Positions 8,969-16,173 of a stretch of 64,000 nt of DNA are shown piece after piece. Each line of letters begins with the position of its first letter. Position 1 is the first letter of the stretch. Source of the DNA: a virus. The notes under the pieces are model-generated. The model had not been told where the DNA came from. It saw only the letters and a program-made list of their open reading frames with translations, and ran no database searches. A program made the translations under genes and the position numbers. Location: the IMG/VR virus record IMGVR_UViG_3300042563_002309, positions 62,001 to 126,000 of that record. One strand, given 5' to 3'.

Positions 8969-9681
8969 TGGTAAGAAAATTAATATTTATACTATTTTTA
9001 TTAGCAAGCATAATAGGCTCTGCTCAAAAAGTAGGGTCTGTTAAAACTGAAGTCTACCAAGCCGATTTTGAAAAGAAGCAATCATTAGAGGTTGTATCTG
9101 ATTATAGCGGAGACATAGTCATCCCTATTCAGATCCTTAAGATTGGTATCAATGAGGAATTATATGAAATGTACCCTGAACTAAAAGATAAAAGAGTTGG
9201 TTTAGGAGTATCAAATATAGTATTAGAGTATTTAGAGTCCACAAATAGATTTAAGTTTACAGAAGACAGAGAAGAAATAAAACAAAAAATGATTGCTCAA
9301 CACATAGCTTCAGCTAAGGGTATATCAGAAAATAAAATAGAAGTTAAAGGAAATGTTATATTAGCAAAGTATTTTGTTTATATAGAAGTCTATGATTTCA
9401 GCATAGGTGAGGATGAAGAAGTTTCAACCTCTGGAGCTGAGATAAGACAAAAAACAATATTAGGGTTACAAGTAAGATTTGTGGATGCACAGAGCGGTGA
9501 AATAATTACTGGATCAGGATCCGGTGAAGCAGTTACAGTGAAGAAGGCAAGCTTATTAGATGGACTCGACGATATTAAATTTAATCAATCAACAATCGGA
9601 GTATCTACCAAAAAGTCATTAGAAACTGCCTCTTCAAGAGTAGTATCAAAAATGATTAAAAAGGGGATATTTCCGAACTAA
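8968..9681 (+). CDS. Exported CsgG-like protein
   Basis: 237 residues from the ATG at 8968, which overlaps the upstream stop; a TTG three codons earlier is less likely. A signal peptide spans about 1-19 (ending GSAQ). The mature part follows the CsgG family plan: an early strand-helix region (VSNIVLEYLESTNRFKF, then an acidic helix reading EDREEIKQKM), a central GNVILAKYFVYIEVYDF strand pair, an insertion where the channel hairpins would lie, LQVRFVDAQSGEIITGSG, and a long C-terminal helix. CsgG makes the outer-membrane channel for curli secretion. No lipobox cysteine is seen, unlike canonical CsgG, so it may be a soluble or differently anchored relative. The next gene encodes a candidate outer-membrane barrel. 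Confidence 0.55.
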   Translation: MVRKLIFILFLLASIIGSAQKVGSVKTEVYQADFEKKQSLEVVSDYSGDIVIPIQILKIGINEELYEMYPELKDKRVGLGVSNIVLEYLESTNRFKFTEDREEIKQKMIAQHIASAKGISENKIEVKGNVILAKYFVYIEVYDFSIGEDEEVSTSGAEIRQKTILGLQVRFVDAQSGEIITGSGSGEAVTVKKASLLDGLDDIKFNQSTIGVSTKKSLETASSRVVSKMIKKGIFPN

Positions 9682-11111
9682 TGAAAAAATGGATTTCTTT
9701 ATTTATATTCTTTGCTTTCCTACAGGCTTCAGCCCAGTACAGCTACACCTATACAGATCCGTGTACACTACAATCCAAGAGCGTATTCGTACCTGCTGGG
9801 GGAAATGTAATGGTAAACTACTTTGATAACCATAATACATTTTCTGCAAATGACTTCTCCTCAGGAGTCTTCGATAACTGGATAACTCTAGTATCTCAAC
9901 AAAATTCAAACTCACCTTGTGAATCAGTAACTACAGCTATTGTAAATAGTATAACCAATGTAACAGTTGCTAACACATTAACTGTTGTTACAAATGTAAT
10001 ATCAGTAACAAACGTAGCTCAATCCATAGCGACCATAGGAGGATCTATGGGAAGCTCTATGACAGCTACAGCCGGAGGCGTAACAAACTCTTCACAAAGT
10101 GAAGGAGGTAGTACTAACCAAAACTCAAAAGATGAAAAAAAATCCGATTCAAATACCAATTCAGGAACAAATACAGGAACTACTGGAACAAGCCCAACAG
10201 GTAACCAAAGTCAAGGAGGCCAAACCACTTCTAACCCTTCTGGAGGAACACCTACAGGATCTTCAACAGGAACACCTCAACAAGGAGGAGAAACTACAAG
10301 TCCAAATCAACCAGCTTCAACAGGAGGTTCATCGTCTGAGTCGTCTGTAGAAGGTTCAAGCGGTGGAGGAAGTAATTTAGCTAACTCTTTATCCAACTCT
10401 GTAGATGGAGGATCATCTGACGGAGGAAGTTCAGGCGGTGGAGGAACATCAGGCGGTGGTAAAAAATCTAATAATGCAGCTAAAAGTGTAGGAAGTTTAA
10501 TTGCCTCAGGAGATATAGTAGCTATTGCCAATACTGATCAAACTCAGAACTTTAGATTTGTAGGAAGTATAACTCATGCCAATACTAGAGGAACTAGAAT
10601 CAAAGGAGTATTATTCAATTATACCTCAGGAGTTAATAACTTAAATGTTACTTTTTATAAATCCTGGATTAATAAATCTAAAAAATTAAACACAGTAGGA
10701 GCTCAATCCATTATGATGGATTTTGATAAAAATTTCTTTAGTACAACGACAGTATTAGAATCATATAAAGTAAGTAACAAACTAACAGGAATGTTTGGTG
10801 TCAATTTTACAGCAGGTAAAATGGGAGAAAGAGCTTTATTGAATCTATCAGCTGTAGGTGGAGCACATAGTAGTTTTAAACTAAGCGATAGAGTTAGTAC
10901 TAGCGTACTTGTATTAGGAGTATACTCTCCATTCACTCAGTTCTACGAAGGTAAATGGTGGGATGCTGGCATAATAGTAGTACCATTTAATTCATGGGAT
11001 TTAAAAATAACTAAGACATTTAAGTTTAATGTAAGTTTTACAGGAGTATACGAAGCAGGTAAAGAATTTTTAAATTACCAAATATTAACAGGTGGTAAAT
11101 TGACATTTTAA
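9681..11111 (+). CDS. Exported protein with Ser/Gly/Thr-rich linker and C-terminal beta barrel
   Basis: 476 residues, not assigned to a family. Signal peptide at about 1-18 (LQASAQ). An N-terminal beta-rich region is followed by repeated Val/Thr/Asn segments (about 85-125), then a long low-complexity Ser/Gly/Thr/Asn/Gln region (about 130-275). The last 190 residues show alternating hydrophobic strands and end in Phe (GGKLTF), as outer-membrane barrels do. The start overlaps the previous stop by one base (TAATG). With the CsgG-like gene it looks like a pair acting at the outer membrane. A Gln-rich alternative frame inside the linker is a shadow. Confidence 0.6.
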   Translation: MKKWISLFIFFAFLQASAQYSYTYTDPCTLQSKSVFVPAGGNVMVNYFDNHNTFSANDFSSGVFDNWITLVSQQNSNSPCESVTTAIVNSITNVTVANTLTVVTNVISVTNVAQSIATIGGSMGSSMTATAGGVTNSSQSEGGSTNQNSKDEKKSDSNTNSGTNTGTTGTSPTGNQSQGGQTTSNPSGGTPTGSSTGTPQQGGETTSPNQPASTGGSSSESSVEGSSGGGSNLANSLSNSVDGGSSDGGSSGGGGTSGGGKKSNNAAKSVGSLIASGDIVAIANTDQTQNFRFVGSITHANTRGTRIKGVLFNYTSGVNNLNVTFYKSWINKSKKLNTVGAQSIMMDFDKNFFSTTTVLESYKVSNKLTGMFGVNFTAGKMGERALLNLSAVGGAHSSFKLSDRVSTSVLVLGVYSPFTQFYEGKWWDAGIIVVPFNSWDLKITKTFKFNVSFTGVYEAGKEFLNYQILTGGKLTF

Positions 11112-11113
11112 TT

Positions 11114-11182
11114 ATGAAAAAATTAAATCAATTATTTGAAAGGTTTTACGATAAGGTATCAAATTTCCTTTTTGGAAGATAA
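11114..11182 (+). CDS. Possible 22-residue peptide
   Basis: A very short open frame starting two bases after the preceding stop: basic and aromatic (MKKLNQLFERFYDKVSNFLF then GR). Its position between two exported-protein genes and its plausible amphipathic helix make it worth recording, but nothing else supports it. It could instead be untranslated spacer. Confidence 0.25.
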   Translation: MKKLNQLFERFYDKVSNFLFGR

Positions 11183-11196
11183 AACAGTTTAGTATT

Positions 11197-11652
11197 ATGA
11201 AAAAATTATTTTTATTATTAGCATTAGTATTTTTAGTATCAGCTGATACAACTACTAAGGAATGTTATAAAGTAACAAAAGTGTCTTCACAAGTTGAAGC
11301 ACCTGAAATGAAAAAAGAAAGAGTTGTATTCGGAATTAAACAAATGACAGAAGAAATTCTATCTGAAAAGCATGACATATGTGAAGATGGAACTCCAGTA
11401 GAAGTAGAAGTACTATCAGTTGAAGCACCTTCCACAAATACATCTTTAGGTCCATTCTCTAAAACTAAAAAAATTACTATTGTAAAATTAAGACTTATAA
11501 TAGGAAAAGAGGAATACTGGGGTCAAGGAGAAGCAAACGTAACAGTTCAATCAACATTCTTAGATTTGAACGACGATAACTTACCATTTAACAAGACTGC
11601 ATTCTCAGGAGCAGTTAAAAAAGCTTTAGTAGAAGCTGTTGGAGAAATGTAA
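11197..11652 (+). CDS. Exported protein of unknown function
   Basis: 151 residues. A hydrophobic N-terminal segment (about 3-16) preceded by two lysines is a likely signal peptide with cleavage near SADT. The mature part is about 135 residues with two cysteines early (CYKV, DICEDG) that could form a disulfide, and several predicted strands. No family recognised. As the last gene of the exported-protein run it may be a periplasmic partner of the CsgG-like and barrel proteins. A promoter for the next gene overlaps its 3' end. Confidence 0.6.
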   Translation: MKKLFLLLALVFLVSADTTTKECYKVTKVSSQVEAPEMKKERVVFGIKQMTEEILSEKHDICEDGTPVEVEVLSVEAPSTNTSLGPFSKTKKITIVKLRLIIGKEEYWGQGEANVTVQSTFLDLNDDNLPFNKTAFSGAVKKALVEAVGEM

Positions 11653-11669
11653 AAAATTTCGTATCTTTA
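11639..11669 (+). promoter_or_regulatory. Bacteroidota-type promoter
   Basis: TTG at 11639-11641, then 20 bases, then TATCTTTA at 11662-11669. It lies across the end of the preceding gene and directly before the ATG at 11674, so the transcript would be nearly leaderless. Confidence 0.6.
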
Positions 11670-11673
11670 AGAT

Positions 11674-11877
11674 ATGGAAGAATTCACTTTTAAATTTAGA
11701 GGAAAGACATACCGACTTACAGACAAGTGGGAGGAAACCTGTGTGAATGATTCTAAAGTTTTTCAGATACAGCAATTCAAATATGTAGACAAAGTAGGTG
11801 ATTATGTTACTATGGAAAATAGAATAAATAATCAGATAATGCTTGGATACCTGGAAGAAATTTCGTATATTAAATAA
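11674..11877 (+). CDS. Small protein of unknown function
   Basis: 67 residues, charged, no signal peptide or membrane span. It begins with a beta-rich FTFKFRGKTYRLTDKWEE segment. Only four bases separate the promoter -7 element and the start codon. Not recognised. Confidence 0.55.
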   Translation: MEEFTFKFRGKTYRLTDKWEETCVNDSKVFQIQQFKYVDKVGDYVTMENRINNQIMLGYLEEISYIK

Positions 11878-11895
11878 TAATCAAAAATCAAATTT

Positions 11896-12051
11896 ATGTC
11901 TAAAAATTCAGCAAAGAGTATCTATACTCAACTAATGGAATGGATTCCTACACTGAACCGTCCAAAACAAGCCGTAGAACAATCATCAACTAAATTCAGC
12001 AAAGCTGATCACTACAAATCAAAAGGAGCATATGGCAAAGCAGGTAATTAA
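11896..12051 (+). CDS. Small basic protein overlapping thioredoxin
   Basis: 51 residues from ATG 11896 to TAA 12051. It contains a WIPTLNRPKQA segment and a basic Ser/Lys-rich tail. The last 20 bases overlap the start of thioredoxin in another frame, a form of translational coupling common in this genome. Not recognised. Confidence 0.45.
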   Translation: MSKNSAKSIYTQLMEWIPTLNRPKQAVEQSSTKFSKADHYKSKGAYGKAGN

Positions 12052-12298
12052 ATTTTTCGCCGATTGGTGTGGACCTTGTAAGATCTACGGACCATCTTTT
12101 ACTCAAGTGAGAGAAGAATTAGAAAGTGATGAGATTACTTTCTTAGAAATTAATGTTGAAAATGATCCTGAAAATTTAGCAGGTGAATACGGAGTAAGAG
12201 GAATTCCTCATACGGTAGTTGTACAAGAGGGAGTAGAACCAAAAGCTGCATCCGGAAGACTAGGAGTAGAAGAATTAAAAGAATTTATTTTAAACTAA
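12032..12298 (+). CDS. Thioredoxin
   Basis: 88 residues with the redox motif WCGPC at 12-16 (cysteines 13 and 16) and the cis-proline region RGIPHTVVV. It is slightly shorter than typical bacterial thioredoxin (about 105), as in many phage versions. It probably reduces the C-terminal cysteines of ribonucleotide reductase encoded at 2291-4000. No signal peptide, so cytoplasmic. The start overlaps the small upstream gene. Confidence 0.9.
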   Translation: MAKQVIKFFADWCGPCKIYGPSFTQVREELESDEITFLEINVENDPENLAGEYGVRGIPHTVVVQEGVEPKAASGRLGVEELKEFILN

Positions 12299-12310
12299 AA
12301 ACTAAAACAA

Positions 12311-12619
12311 ATGTTACGTAATCCAAACACAATACCAGCAGGTGATACAGTTATCGAGGATCCAATCATGGAGCCATTCTTCATTACGCATTCTTCATCA
12401 GGAGGATATACAGTTTACGAAAGAGTAAACAGAGGTAAAGATGATAAAGCATATCTGAGAACTGTATGCTATCCAGCCACATTCAATTATGCATTGAGAG
12501 CTGTTTCAAAAGAGCTATTAAGTTTTAATAGTAACAAGCACTTTAAGACAATAAAGGAATATATTGAAACTTGGGACTCTATTGAGCAAAGTATGAAGAC
12601 AATGACTACTATCGGATAA
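12311..12619 (+). CDS. Protein of unknown function
   Basis: 102 residues, soluble, mixed alpha/beta by eye; not recognised. It begins 12 bases after thioredoxin and lies in a run of small genes leading to QueC. Nothing in the sequence indicates a catalytic site. Confidence 0.55.
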   Translation: MLRNPNTIPAGDTVIEDPIMEPFFITHSSSGGYTVYERVNRGKDDKAYLRTVCYPATFNYALRAVSKELLSFNSNKHFKTIKEYIETWDSIEQSMKTMTTIG

Positions 12620-12629
12620 GAAAGAGAAT

Positions 12630-12779
12630 ATGGTAGAGACATTTAGACATGCGATGGGACTATGTGGAGAGCATTGGCACCCTAATTTATTAAATATTTC
12701 TGCATTTTCTGTTGCCTTCGGAGGAAGTATTTCATATATTAAGTATAAAATAAAATCATTATGGAAGAAGCAGGATTAA
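12630..12779 (+). CDS. Small membrane-associated protein
   Basis: 49 residues, too short for standard gene tracks. Starts MVETFRHAMGLCGEHWHPNL and continues with a hydrophobic LLNISAFSVAFGGSISYI stretch and a basic tail. Small phage proteins with an H-x2-G-x-C-G-E motif before a membrane segment are familiar from other Bacteroidota phages, but the function is unknown. Its 3' end contains a promoter and overlaps the next gene by 19 bases. Confidence 0.5.
   Translation: MVETFRHAMGLCGEHWHPNLLNISAFSVAFGGSISYIKYKIKSLWKKQD
12712..12742 (+). promoter_or_regulatory. Bacteroidota-type promoter
   Basis: TTG at 12712-12714, 20 bases, then TATATTAA at 12735-12742, 18 bases before the ATG at 12761. It lies inside the small gene at 12630-12779. 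Confidence 0.55.
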
Positions 12780-12964
12780 TATCGTTATACGATTATTTAG
12801 GTTATGCAGCCGGGGGTGAATTAGGTAAACAGGTAGCTACAGCTGCTGCTAAGTCTAAAGAGAAGATTGGCAAAAGAGCAATCAGCAATACTCGATATAA
12901 AGGAGAAGTATTGTTATACCGTAGAGAGTTCTTACAAGAGTATTTTAAAACTCAACAACTATAG
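12761..12964 (+). CDS. Protein of unknown function
   Basis: 67 residues: an acidic and aromatic N terminus, a Gly/Ala-rich middle, and a basic C-terminal half (SKEKIGKRA...RYKGEVLLYRREF). Possibly nucleic-acid or membrane binding; not recognised. It has its own promoter. Confidence 0.55.
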   Translation: MEEAGLISLYDYLGYAAGGELGKQVATAAAKSKEKIGKRAISNTRYKGEVLLYRREFLQEYFKTQQL

Positions 12965-13012
12965 CGTTTGCCTATACGCTTAAAATACCTGGCTTATTTA
13001 AAATTATAAATT

Positions 13013-13903
13013 ATGTCTAAAAAACATGTTGTAGTATCCTTAAGTGGAGGAATGGACTCAAGTACATTATTACTTAGATGTCTAAAAGAGTATGATAGTG
13101 TAACAGCTATCTCATTTGACTATGGTCAAAAACACAGAGTAGAGCTAGATAGAGCTCAATCATTGGTGAATTATATAAATTCAAACGATTCTATTGAAGC
13201 TAATGGAAGTAATTACATATTTTACCCAAAAGTAAACTATCGCCAAATCAAACTAGACGGATTAGTTGACTTACTAGATTCAGCTTTAGTAACTGGAGGT
13301 GAAGATGTACCAGAAGGTCACTATGCAGAAGATAATATGAAAGCAACAGTTGTTCCTAACAGAAACAAAATATTTGCTTCTATTACTCAAGCAATAGCTT
13401 TATCAGTTGCTCAAAGAACAGGTGAATTTTGTAGTATTGCTTTAGGTATTCACGCTGGAGATCATGCAATTTATCCTGATTGTAGACAAGAATTCCGTGA
13501 TGCTGATGATTATGCATTTAGAATAGGAAATTGGGGAGCTGAAAATGTAGGGTATTTTACACCTTACTTGAAAGGAGATAAATTTACTATCTTACAAGAC
13601 GGAGAAGTATTATGTGAAGAATTAGGATTAAATTTTGATGAAGTTTATAAAAGAACTAACACATCTTATAAACCAATTTGGATACCTGGACCTGAAAGTA
13701 ACTCAAGAGTAGAAGAAACACTTAGAACTAAATTTGGAGAATGGTACTCAGATTATAAATCAGCTTCATCAGTTGAAAGAGTAGAAGCATTTATTAAATT
13801 AGGAAGAAAAGATCCAGCTCCTTATGCAGACGAAACAGGACCAGTAACATGGGAACATGTGGTAGCAGAGGTAACAAAAGTATTAGATAACCATAACAAT
13901 TAA
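13013..13903 (+). CDS. queC: 7-cyano-7-deazaguanine synthase
   Basis: Converts 7-carboxy-7-deazaguanine to preQ0 with ATP and ammonia; one step of the 7-deazaguanine pathway completed by FolE, QueD, QueE and QueF at 33-41 kb. 296 residues, longer than most QueC (about 220-230). The PP-loop SGGMDSS is at 11-17, DYGQKH at about 42-47, and VVPNRNKIF in the middle. The usual C-terminal zinc cluster of four cysteines is not visible: the corresponding region reads TNTSYKPIWIPGPESNSR. This suggests a divergent phage subtype. It is physically separate from the other pathway genes, about 19 kb upstream of QueD. Confidence 0.9.
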   Translation: MSKKHVVVSLSGGMDSSTLLLRCLKEYDSVTAISFDYGQKHRVELDRAQSLVNYINSNDSIEANGSNYIFYPKVNYRQIKLDGLVDLLDSALVTGGEDVPEGHYAEDNMKATVVPNRNKIFASITQAIALSVAQRTGEFCSIALGIHAGDHAIYPDCRQEFRDADDYAFRIGNWGAENVGYFTPYLKGDKFTILQDGEVLCEELGLNFDEVYKRTNTSYKPIWIPGPESNSRVEETLRTKFGEWYSDYKSASSVERVEAFIKLGRKDPAPYADETGPVTWEHVVAEVTKVLDNHNN

Positions 13904-13907
13904 GATT

Positions 13908-14378
13908 ATGAACGAAACAAACAGCAACTGGCTGACAAACAATCCTTGTAATATAACTACAACAGGAATAACAACAGGAACATCCACTATAAACGGATAC
14001 TCAGGAACAACAATATCCGGAAATTCTACAACACATATAAACGGAACAGTAGGAATGGGATGTATTAATCCTTCAGAAAAACTTACAATATCGGGAACAA
14101 ACTTTAACCAAGGATTAACCCTACAAGGAAATTCAACAATTAATTATTCAACAAATCAAATTCAAAATAACATGGCACCAAGACAAGTACAAGTAGCAGT
14201 ATTCACAATCACAAGAGATGTAGATACAAATGAAATCAATTCAACAACATTTGTAAAAGAATTATGGGTTGAGCAAAAAAACGGAACATCAATCGATTTA
14301 ATTGTTGCAAAAAAATTAGATAAAGATTTTGATCCTGAATTTACAATTATTAAAGTACTTTCAACAGTATCTTTTTAA
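13908..14378 (+). CDS. Fibre-like protein with Ser/Thr/Asn-rich N terminus
   Basis: 156 residues. The first 85 are rich in Thr, Ser, Gly and Asn, and include GTVGMGCINPSEKLTISG, which resembles the GIGT-x-PSEKL-x-V motif common in tail fibre and tip proteins of Bacteroidota phages and bacteria. The C-terminal 70 residues (from an internal ATG at 14173) form a denser domain. A short fibre or virion accessory protein is plausible. No signal peptide. It starts four bases after queC, which gives no functional clue. Confidence 0.5.
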   Translation: MNETNSNWLTNNPCNITTTGITTGTSTINGYSGTTISGNSTTHINGTVGMGCINPSEKLTISGTNFNQGLTLQGNSTINYSTNQIQNNMAPRQVQVAVFTITRDVDTNEINSTTFVKELWVEQKNGTSIDLIVAKKLDKDFDPEFTIIKVLSTVSF

Positions 14379-14386
14379 TAAAAAAG

Positions 14387-14417
14387 TTGCTCAATTGAAT
14401 TAAAGTTCGTATCTTTA
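14387..14417 (+). promoter_or_regulatory. Bacteroidota-type promoter
   Basis: TTG at 14387-14389 (in GTTGCTCA), 20 bases, then TATCTTTA at 14410-14417, 29 bases before the lipoprotein start at 14447. Confidence 0.7.
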
Positions 14418-14446
14418 AGTATTATTAATAACAAAAGAAAGTAAAA

Positions 14447-14647
14447 ATGAAAAAAGTATTTTTAGTATTAGCATTAGTATCAGCAGTATTAGTGTCTTGT
14501 AAAAAAGTAGAAGCACCTGCAAGATTAACAACAGTAGACTCAACAGCAGTAGTAGTTGATTCAGCATCAGTTGATACAACAGAAGAAGGTGCAATCATTG
14601 AAACTGAAAAAGTTCAGGATTCAATCGACGCTGCAACCACAAAGTAA
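14447..14647 (+). CDS. Small lipoprotein
   Basis: 66 residues. A type II signal peptide ends in LVSC with the lipidated cysteine at residue 18, followed by two lysines and then an acidic Val/Ser/Thr-rich tail without evident structure. It would be anchored to the outer membrane or inner leaflet. It has its own promoter, so it may be made early and in quantity. Small phage lipoproteins of this size often block superinfection by binding a receptor, but that is inference only. Confidence 0.7.
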   Translation: MKKVFLVLALVSAVLVSCKKVEAPARLTTVDSTAVVVDSASVDTTEEGAIIETEKVQDSIDAATTK

Positions 14648-14860
14648 AACACACCCCAGTAGATAGGTCCGCCAAGAAAGTCTTTAAACAACGTGGGAAC
14701 TGCGGCTCTCCCAATGTGGCTGGAATGTTTTAAAATTACCAATGCTCGCTGTTAATTGAGAAGTAGAGTGTATTAATTTCCGAACAAGGGTTTATAGTAG
14801 GAAGGCGTCACTTATTGCACTCAATCAGAAACCCTGAAAGACCAAGGTTGGTAAAAAAAG
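14648..14860 (+). other. Non-coding stretch, probably transcribed RNA
   Basis: No open frame is convincing here. Short complementary segments are present (for example GGGAACTGC...CTCCC around 14696-14710 and GGGTTT...AAACCC at about 14789-14834), suggesting RNA structure. It leads into the tRNA-like element at 14861, so it may be part of the same transcript. Confidence 0.35.
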
Positions 14861-14945
14861 AATCGGTTAGTGTCAACGGGAAAGTTCCTGCTAGGGTTAA
14901 CATGGACGATAAGTCTGGATGAGGGTTCGAATCCCTCACCGATTC
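14861..14945 (+). ncRNA. tRNA-like element with canonical T arm and unusual core
   Basis: AATCGGT (14861-14867) pairs with ACCGATT (14938-14944) as a 7-bp acceptor. It abuts a perfect T arm, GAGGG TTCGAAT CCCTC (14921-14937). A discriminator C and the bases CA follow, as in the tRNAs downstream. The 53-base core does not fold as a normal D arm plus anticodon arm. Instead it offers GTCAAC/GTTAAC and GGA/TCC pairings and a small GAC GATAA GTC hairpin. Possibilities are a class II tRNA that I cannot resolve, a tmRNA-like acceptor domain, or a decayed tRNA. No tag peptide frame is seen. Confidence 0.4.
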
Positions 14946-14956
14946 CAAATTTTAAG

Positions 14957-15318
14957 ATTACCGTTCTTTGAATTTAAAAAACAAAACTATGGAACAAATT
15001 TTAGCATTTGTTTTAGGTGTTAGTATAGCTCTTCTTGTATGGGGAGTTGTGGTAGCGTTTAAGACAGTAAAGAAAGTAAAGCAGATTGAACAAAAGATTG
15101 CAGGACATCAAGAGTGGATTCAAAGAAACGATGAGATGGTGAATCGTAGAATAGATCAAGAAGTTGATCGAACAAATAATGTCTTCAATGACTGTATCAG
15201 ACATACAGATTCAAGAGTAGATAAATTAGAACAAAAACTTACATCAATTGACAGAAACGGATGTGAGCCAGTTAAAGACAAGTTATTAAAAGGATAAATT
15301 AACCCAAAGAACGGTAAT
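14957..15318. repeat. Perfect 14-bp inverted repeat flanking one gene
   Basis: ATTACCGTTCTTTG at 14957-14970 and its exact reverse complement CAAAGAACGGTAAT at 15305-15318 bracket the 102-residue gene between them. No transposase lies inside, and no target duplication is obvious. In RNA the repeats could close a long-range stem that brackets this gene and touches the start of the next. Confidence 0.7.
14989..15297 (+). CDS. Single-span membrane protein with coiled coil
   Basis: 102 residues from the ATG at 14989; a TTG seven codons upstream lies inside the inverted repeat and is less likely. Residues about 4-25 are a membrane span, then a basic and glutamine-rich coiled-coil region to the end, with two cysteines. 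Function unknown. It is enclosed by the 14-bp inverted repeat. Confidence 0.6.
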   Translation: MEQILAFVLGVSIALLVWGVVVAFKTVKKVKQIEQKIAGHQEWIQRNDEMVNRRIDQEVDRTNNVFNDCIRHTDSRVDKLEQKLTSIDRNGCEPVKDKLLKG

Positions 15319-15319
15319 T

Positions 15320-15811
15320 ATTAAAAAACTATTATACATAATATATTTCATCCCATTACTATGCTATTCTCAGAATATCATAATAGGAGACTCACAAACA
15401 CCTTACATTGATAAAAATTCAAATAAGGTAGAAAAAGTAAGCTCTTTATGGAAGGGAGGGATAGGAGTTGATAAATTGACCTCAATGGTTTCAAATTATA
15501 AAACATCTCCTAAAGTAAAAAATATAATTTTATGTATAGGAACAAATAACAATTTCCGAACAGGAAATATTAAAGAATTATTCAAAGCAGTAAAGAAAAC
15601 TTTTCCAAATGCTACCATTTATGTAATAAAAGGATCATGGGGTTGGGGAGGAAACAAAAGAATAACAGAAGAAAAAGTAAATAATTATTACAAACAATAC
15701 GAAAAAGAAGGAGGAATCATAATAAATCCAGCAATAGGAAGAAATGAACCTCACCAGAATTTAACAGTTTATAAAACAATAGGACAACAATTGGATAATA
15801 TTTTAAAATAA
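15320..15811 (+). CDS. Exported SGNH-type hydrolase, apparent ATT start
   Basis: About 163 residues if translation starts at the ATT at 15320. From there the protein reads as a good signal peptide (two lysines, then a hydrophobic run ending LLCYSQ) followed at once by IIIGDSQT, block I of SGNH/GDSL hydrolases (nucleophile Ser25). A block III-like IGTNN is at about residues 71-75, and EPHQN near the C terminus could supply the catalytic His. The Asp of the usual D-x2-H is not clear. No ATG, GTG or TTG lies between the upstream in-frame stop at 15287 and block I, so a standard start would cut off the nucleophile. Likely substrate: ester groups on cell-surface glycans (inference). Confidence 0.6.
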   Translation: MKKLLYIIYFIPLLCYSQNIIIGDSQTPYIDKNSNKVEKVSSLWKGGIGVDKLTSMVSNYKTSPKVKNIILCIGTNNNFRTGNIKELFKAVKKTFPNATIYVIKGSWGWGGNKRITEEKVNNYYKQYEKEGGIIINPAIGRNEPHQNLTVYKTIGQQLDNILK

Positions 15812-15823
15812 TTTATTTAATAG

Positions 15824-15854
15824 TTGGTTTGGAAAGGAAAAGTTCATATATTTA
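15824..15854 (+). promoter_or_regulatory. Bacteroidota-type promoter
   Basis: TTG at 15824-15826, 20 bases, TATATTTA at 15847-15854, 18 bases before the ATG at 15873. Confidence 0.6.
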
Positions 15855-15872
15855 TATATAGAAACAAATAAA

Positions 15873-16013
15873 ATGAAAGCACAACAAAACATACATCAAC
15901 TTAATCTTACAGCGCAGAGAGCCATTAGTATATGGTCGGATTCGTTATGTGGAGATGTGATTGTAGGCTTTACGTATAATAACGAACCGAAAAAAGGCAA
16001 GACCGGGGTATGA
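15873..16013 (+). CDS. Small protein of unknown function
   Basis: 46 residues between a promoter and a strong terminator, so it forms its own transcription unit. Contains an amphipathic stretch (IHQLNLTAQRAISIWSDSL) and a basic C terminus. Not recognised. Confidence 0.5.
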   Translation: MKAQQNIHQLNLTAQRAISIWSDSLCGDVIVGFTYNNEPKKGKTGV

Positions 16014-16046
16014 TATAATTAACTTATACATATAAATTCTAATAAG

Positions 16047-16080
16047 AACCCGGATCAAATAAAAAAGATTCGGGTTTTTT
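16047..16080 (+). terminator. Intrinsic terminator before the tRNA array
   Basis: AACCCGGATC (16047-16056) pairs with GATTCGGGTT (16067-16076) around a 10-base loop and runs into a T stretch. It isolates the tRNA promoter from upstream genes. Confidence 0.8.
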
Positions 16081-16092
16081 ATTTAAAAAAAG

Positions 16093-16123
16093 TTGCTAGA
16101 AAGAATTAAAGATCGTATCTTTA
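16093..16123 (+). promoter_or_regulatory. Promoter of the first tRNA block
   Basis: TTG at 16093-16095 in GTTGCTAG, 20 bases, TATCTTTA at 16116-16123, followed by GGTATA. It directly precedes the tRNA array. Confidence 0.75.
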
Positions 16124-16173
16124 GGTATATAAATAAAGAATAAGAGTTCATTGACATATTGGATAAAGCATAA

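Noticed and set aside
10099-10350. Gln/Leu-rich + strand frame inside the barrel protein gene
   Set aside because: It is the shifted reading of the Ser/Gly/Thr low-complexity linker and has no start context or motif of its own.
14650-14947. Full tmRNA gene
   Set aside because: The only partner for the acceptor 3' strand is at 14861, leaving no room for a tag reading frame, and no tag peptide could be found.
14957-15318. Insertion sequence bounded by the inverted repeat
   Set aside because: The enclosed gene encodes a 102-residue membrane protein with no transposase motif, and no target duplication is seen.
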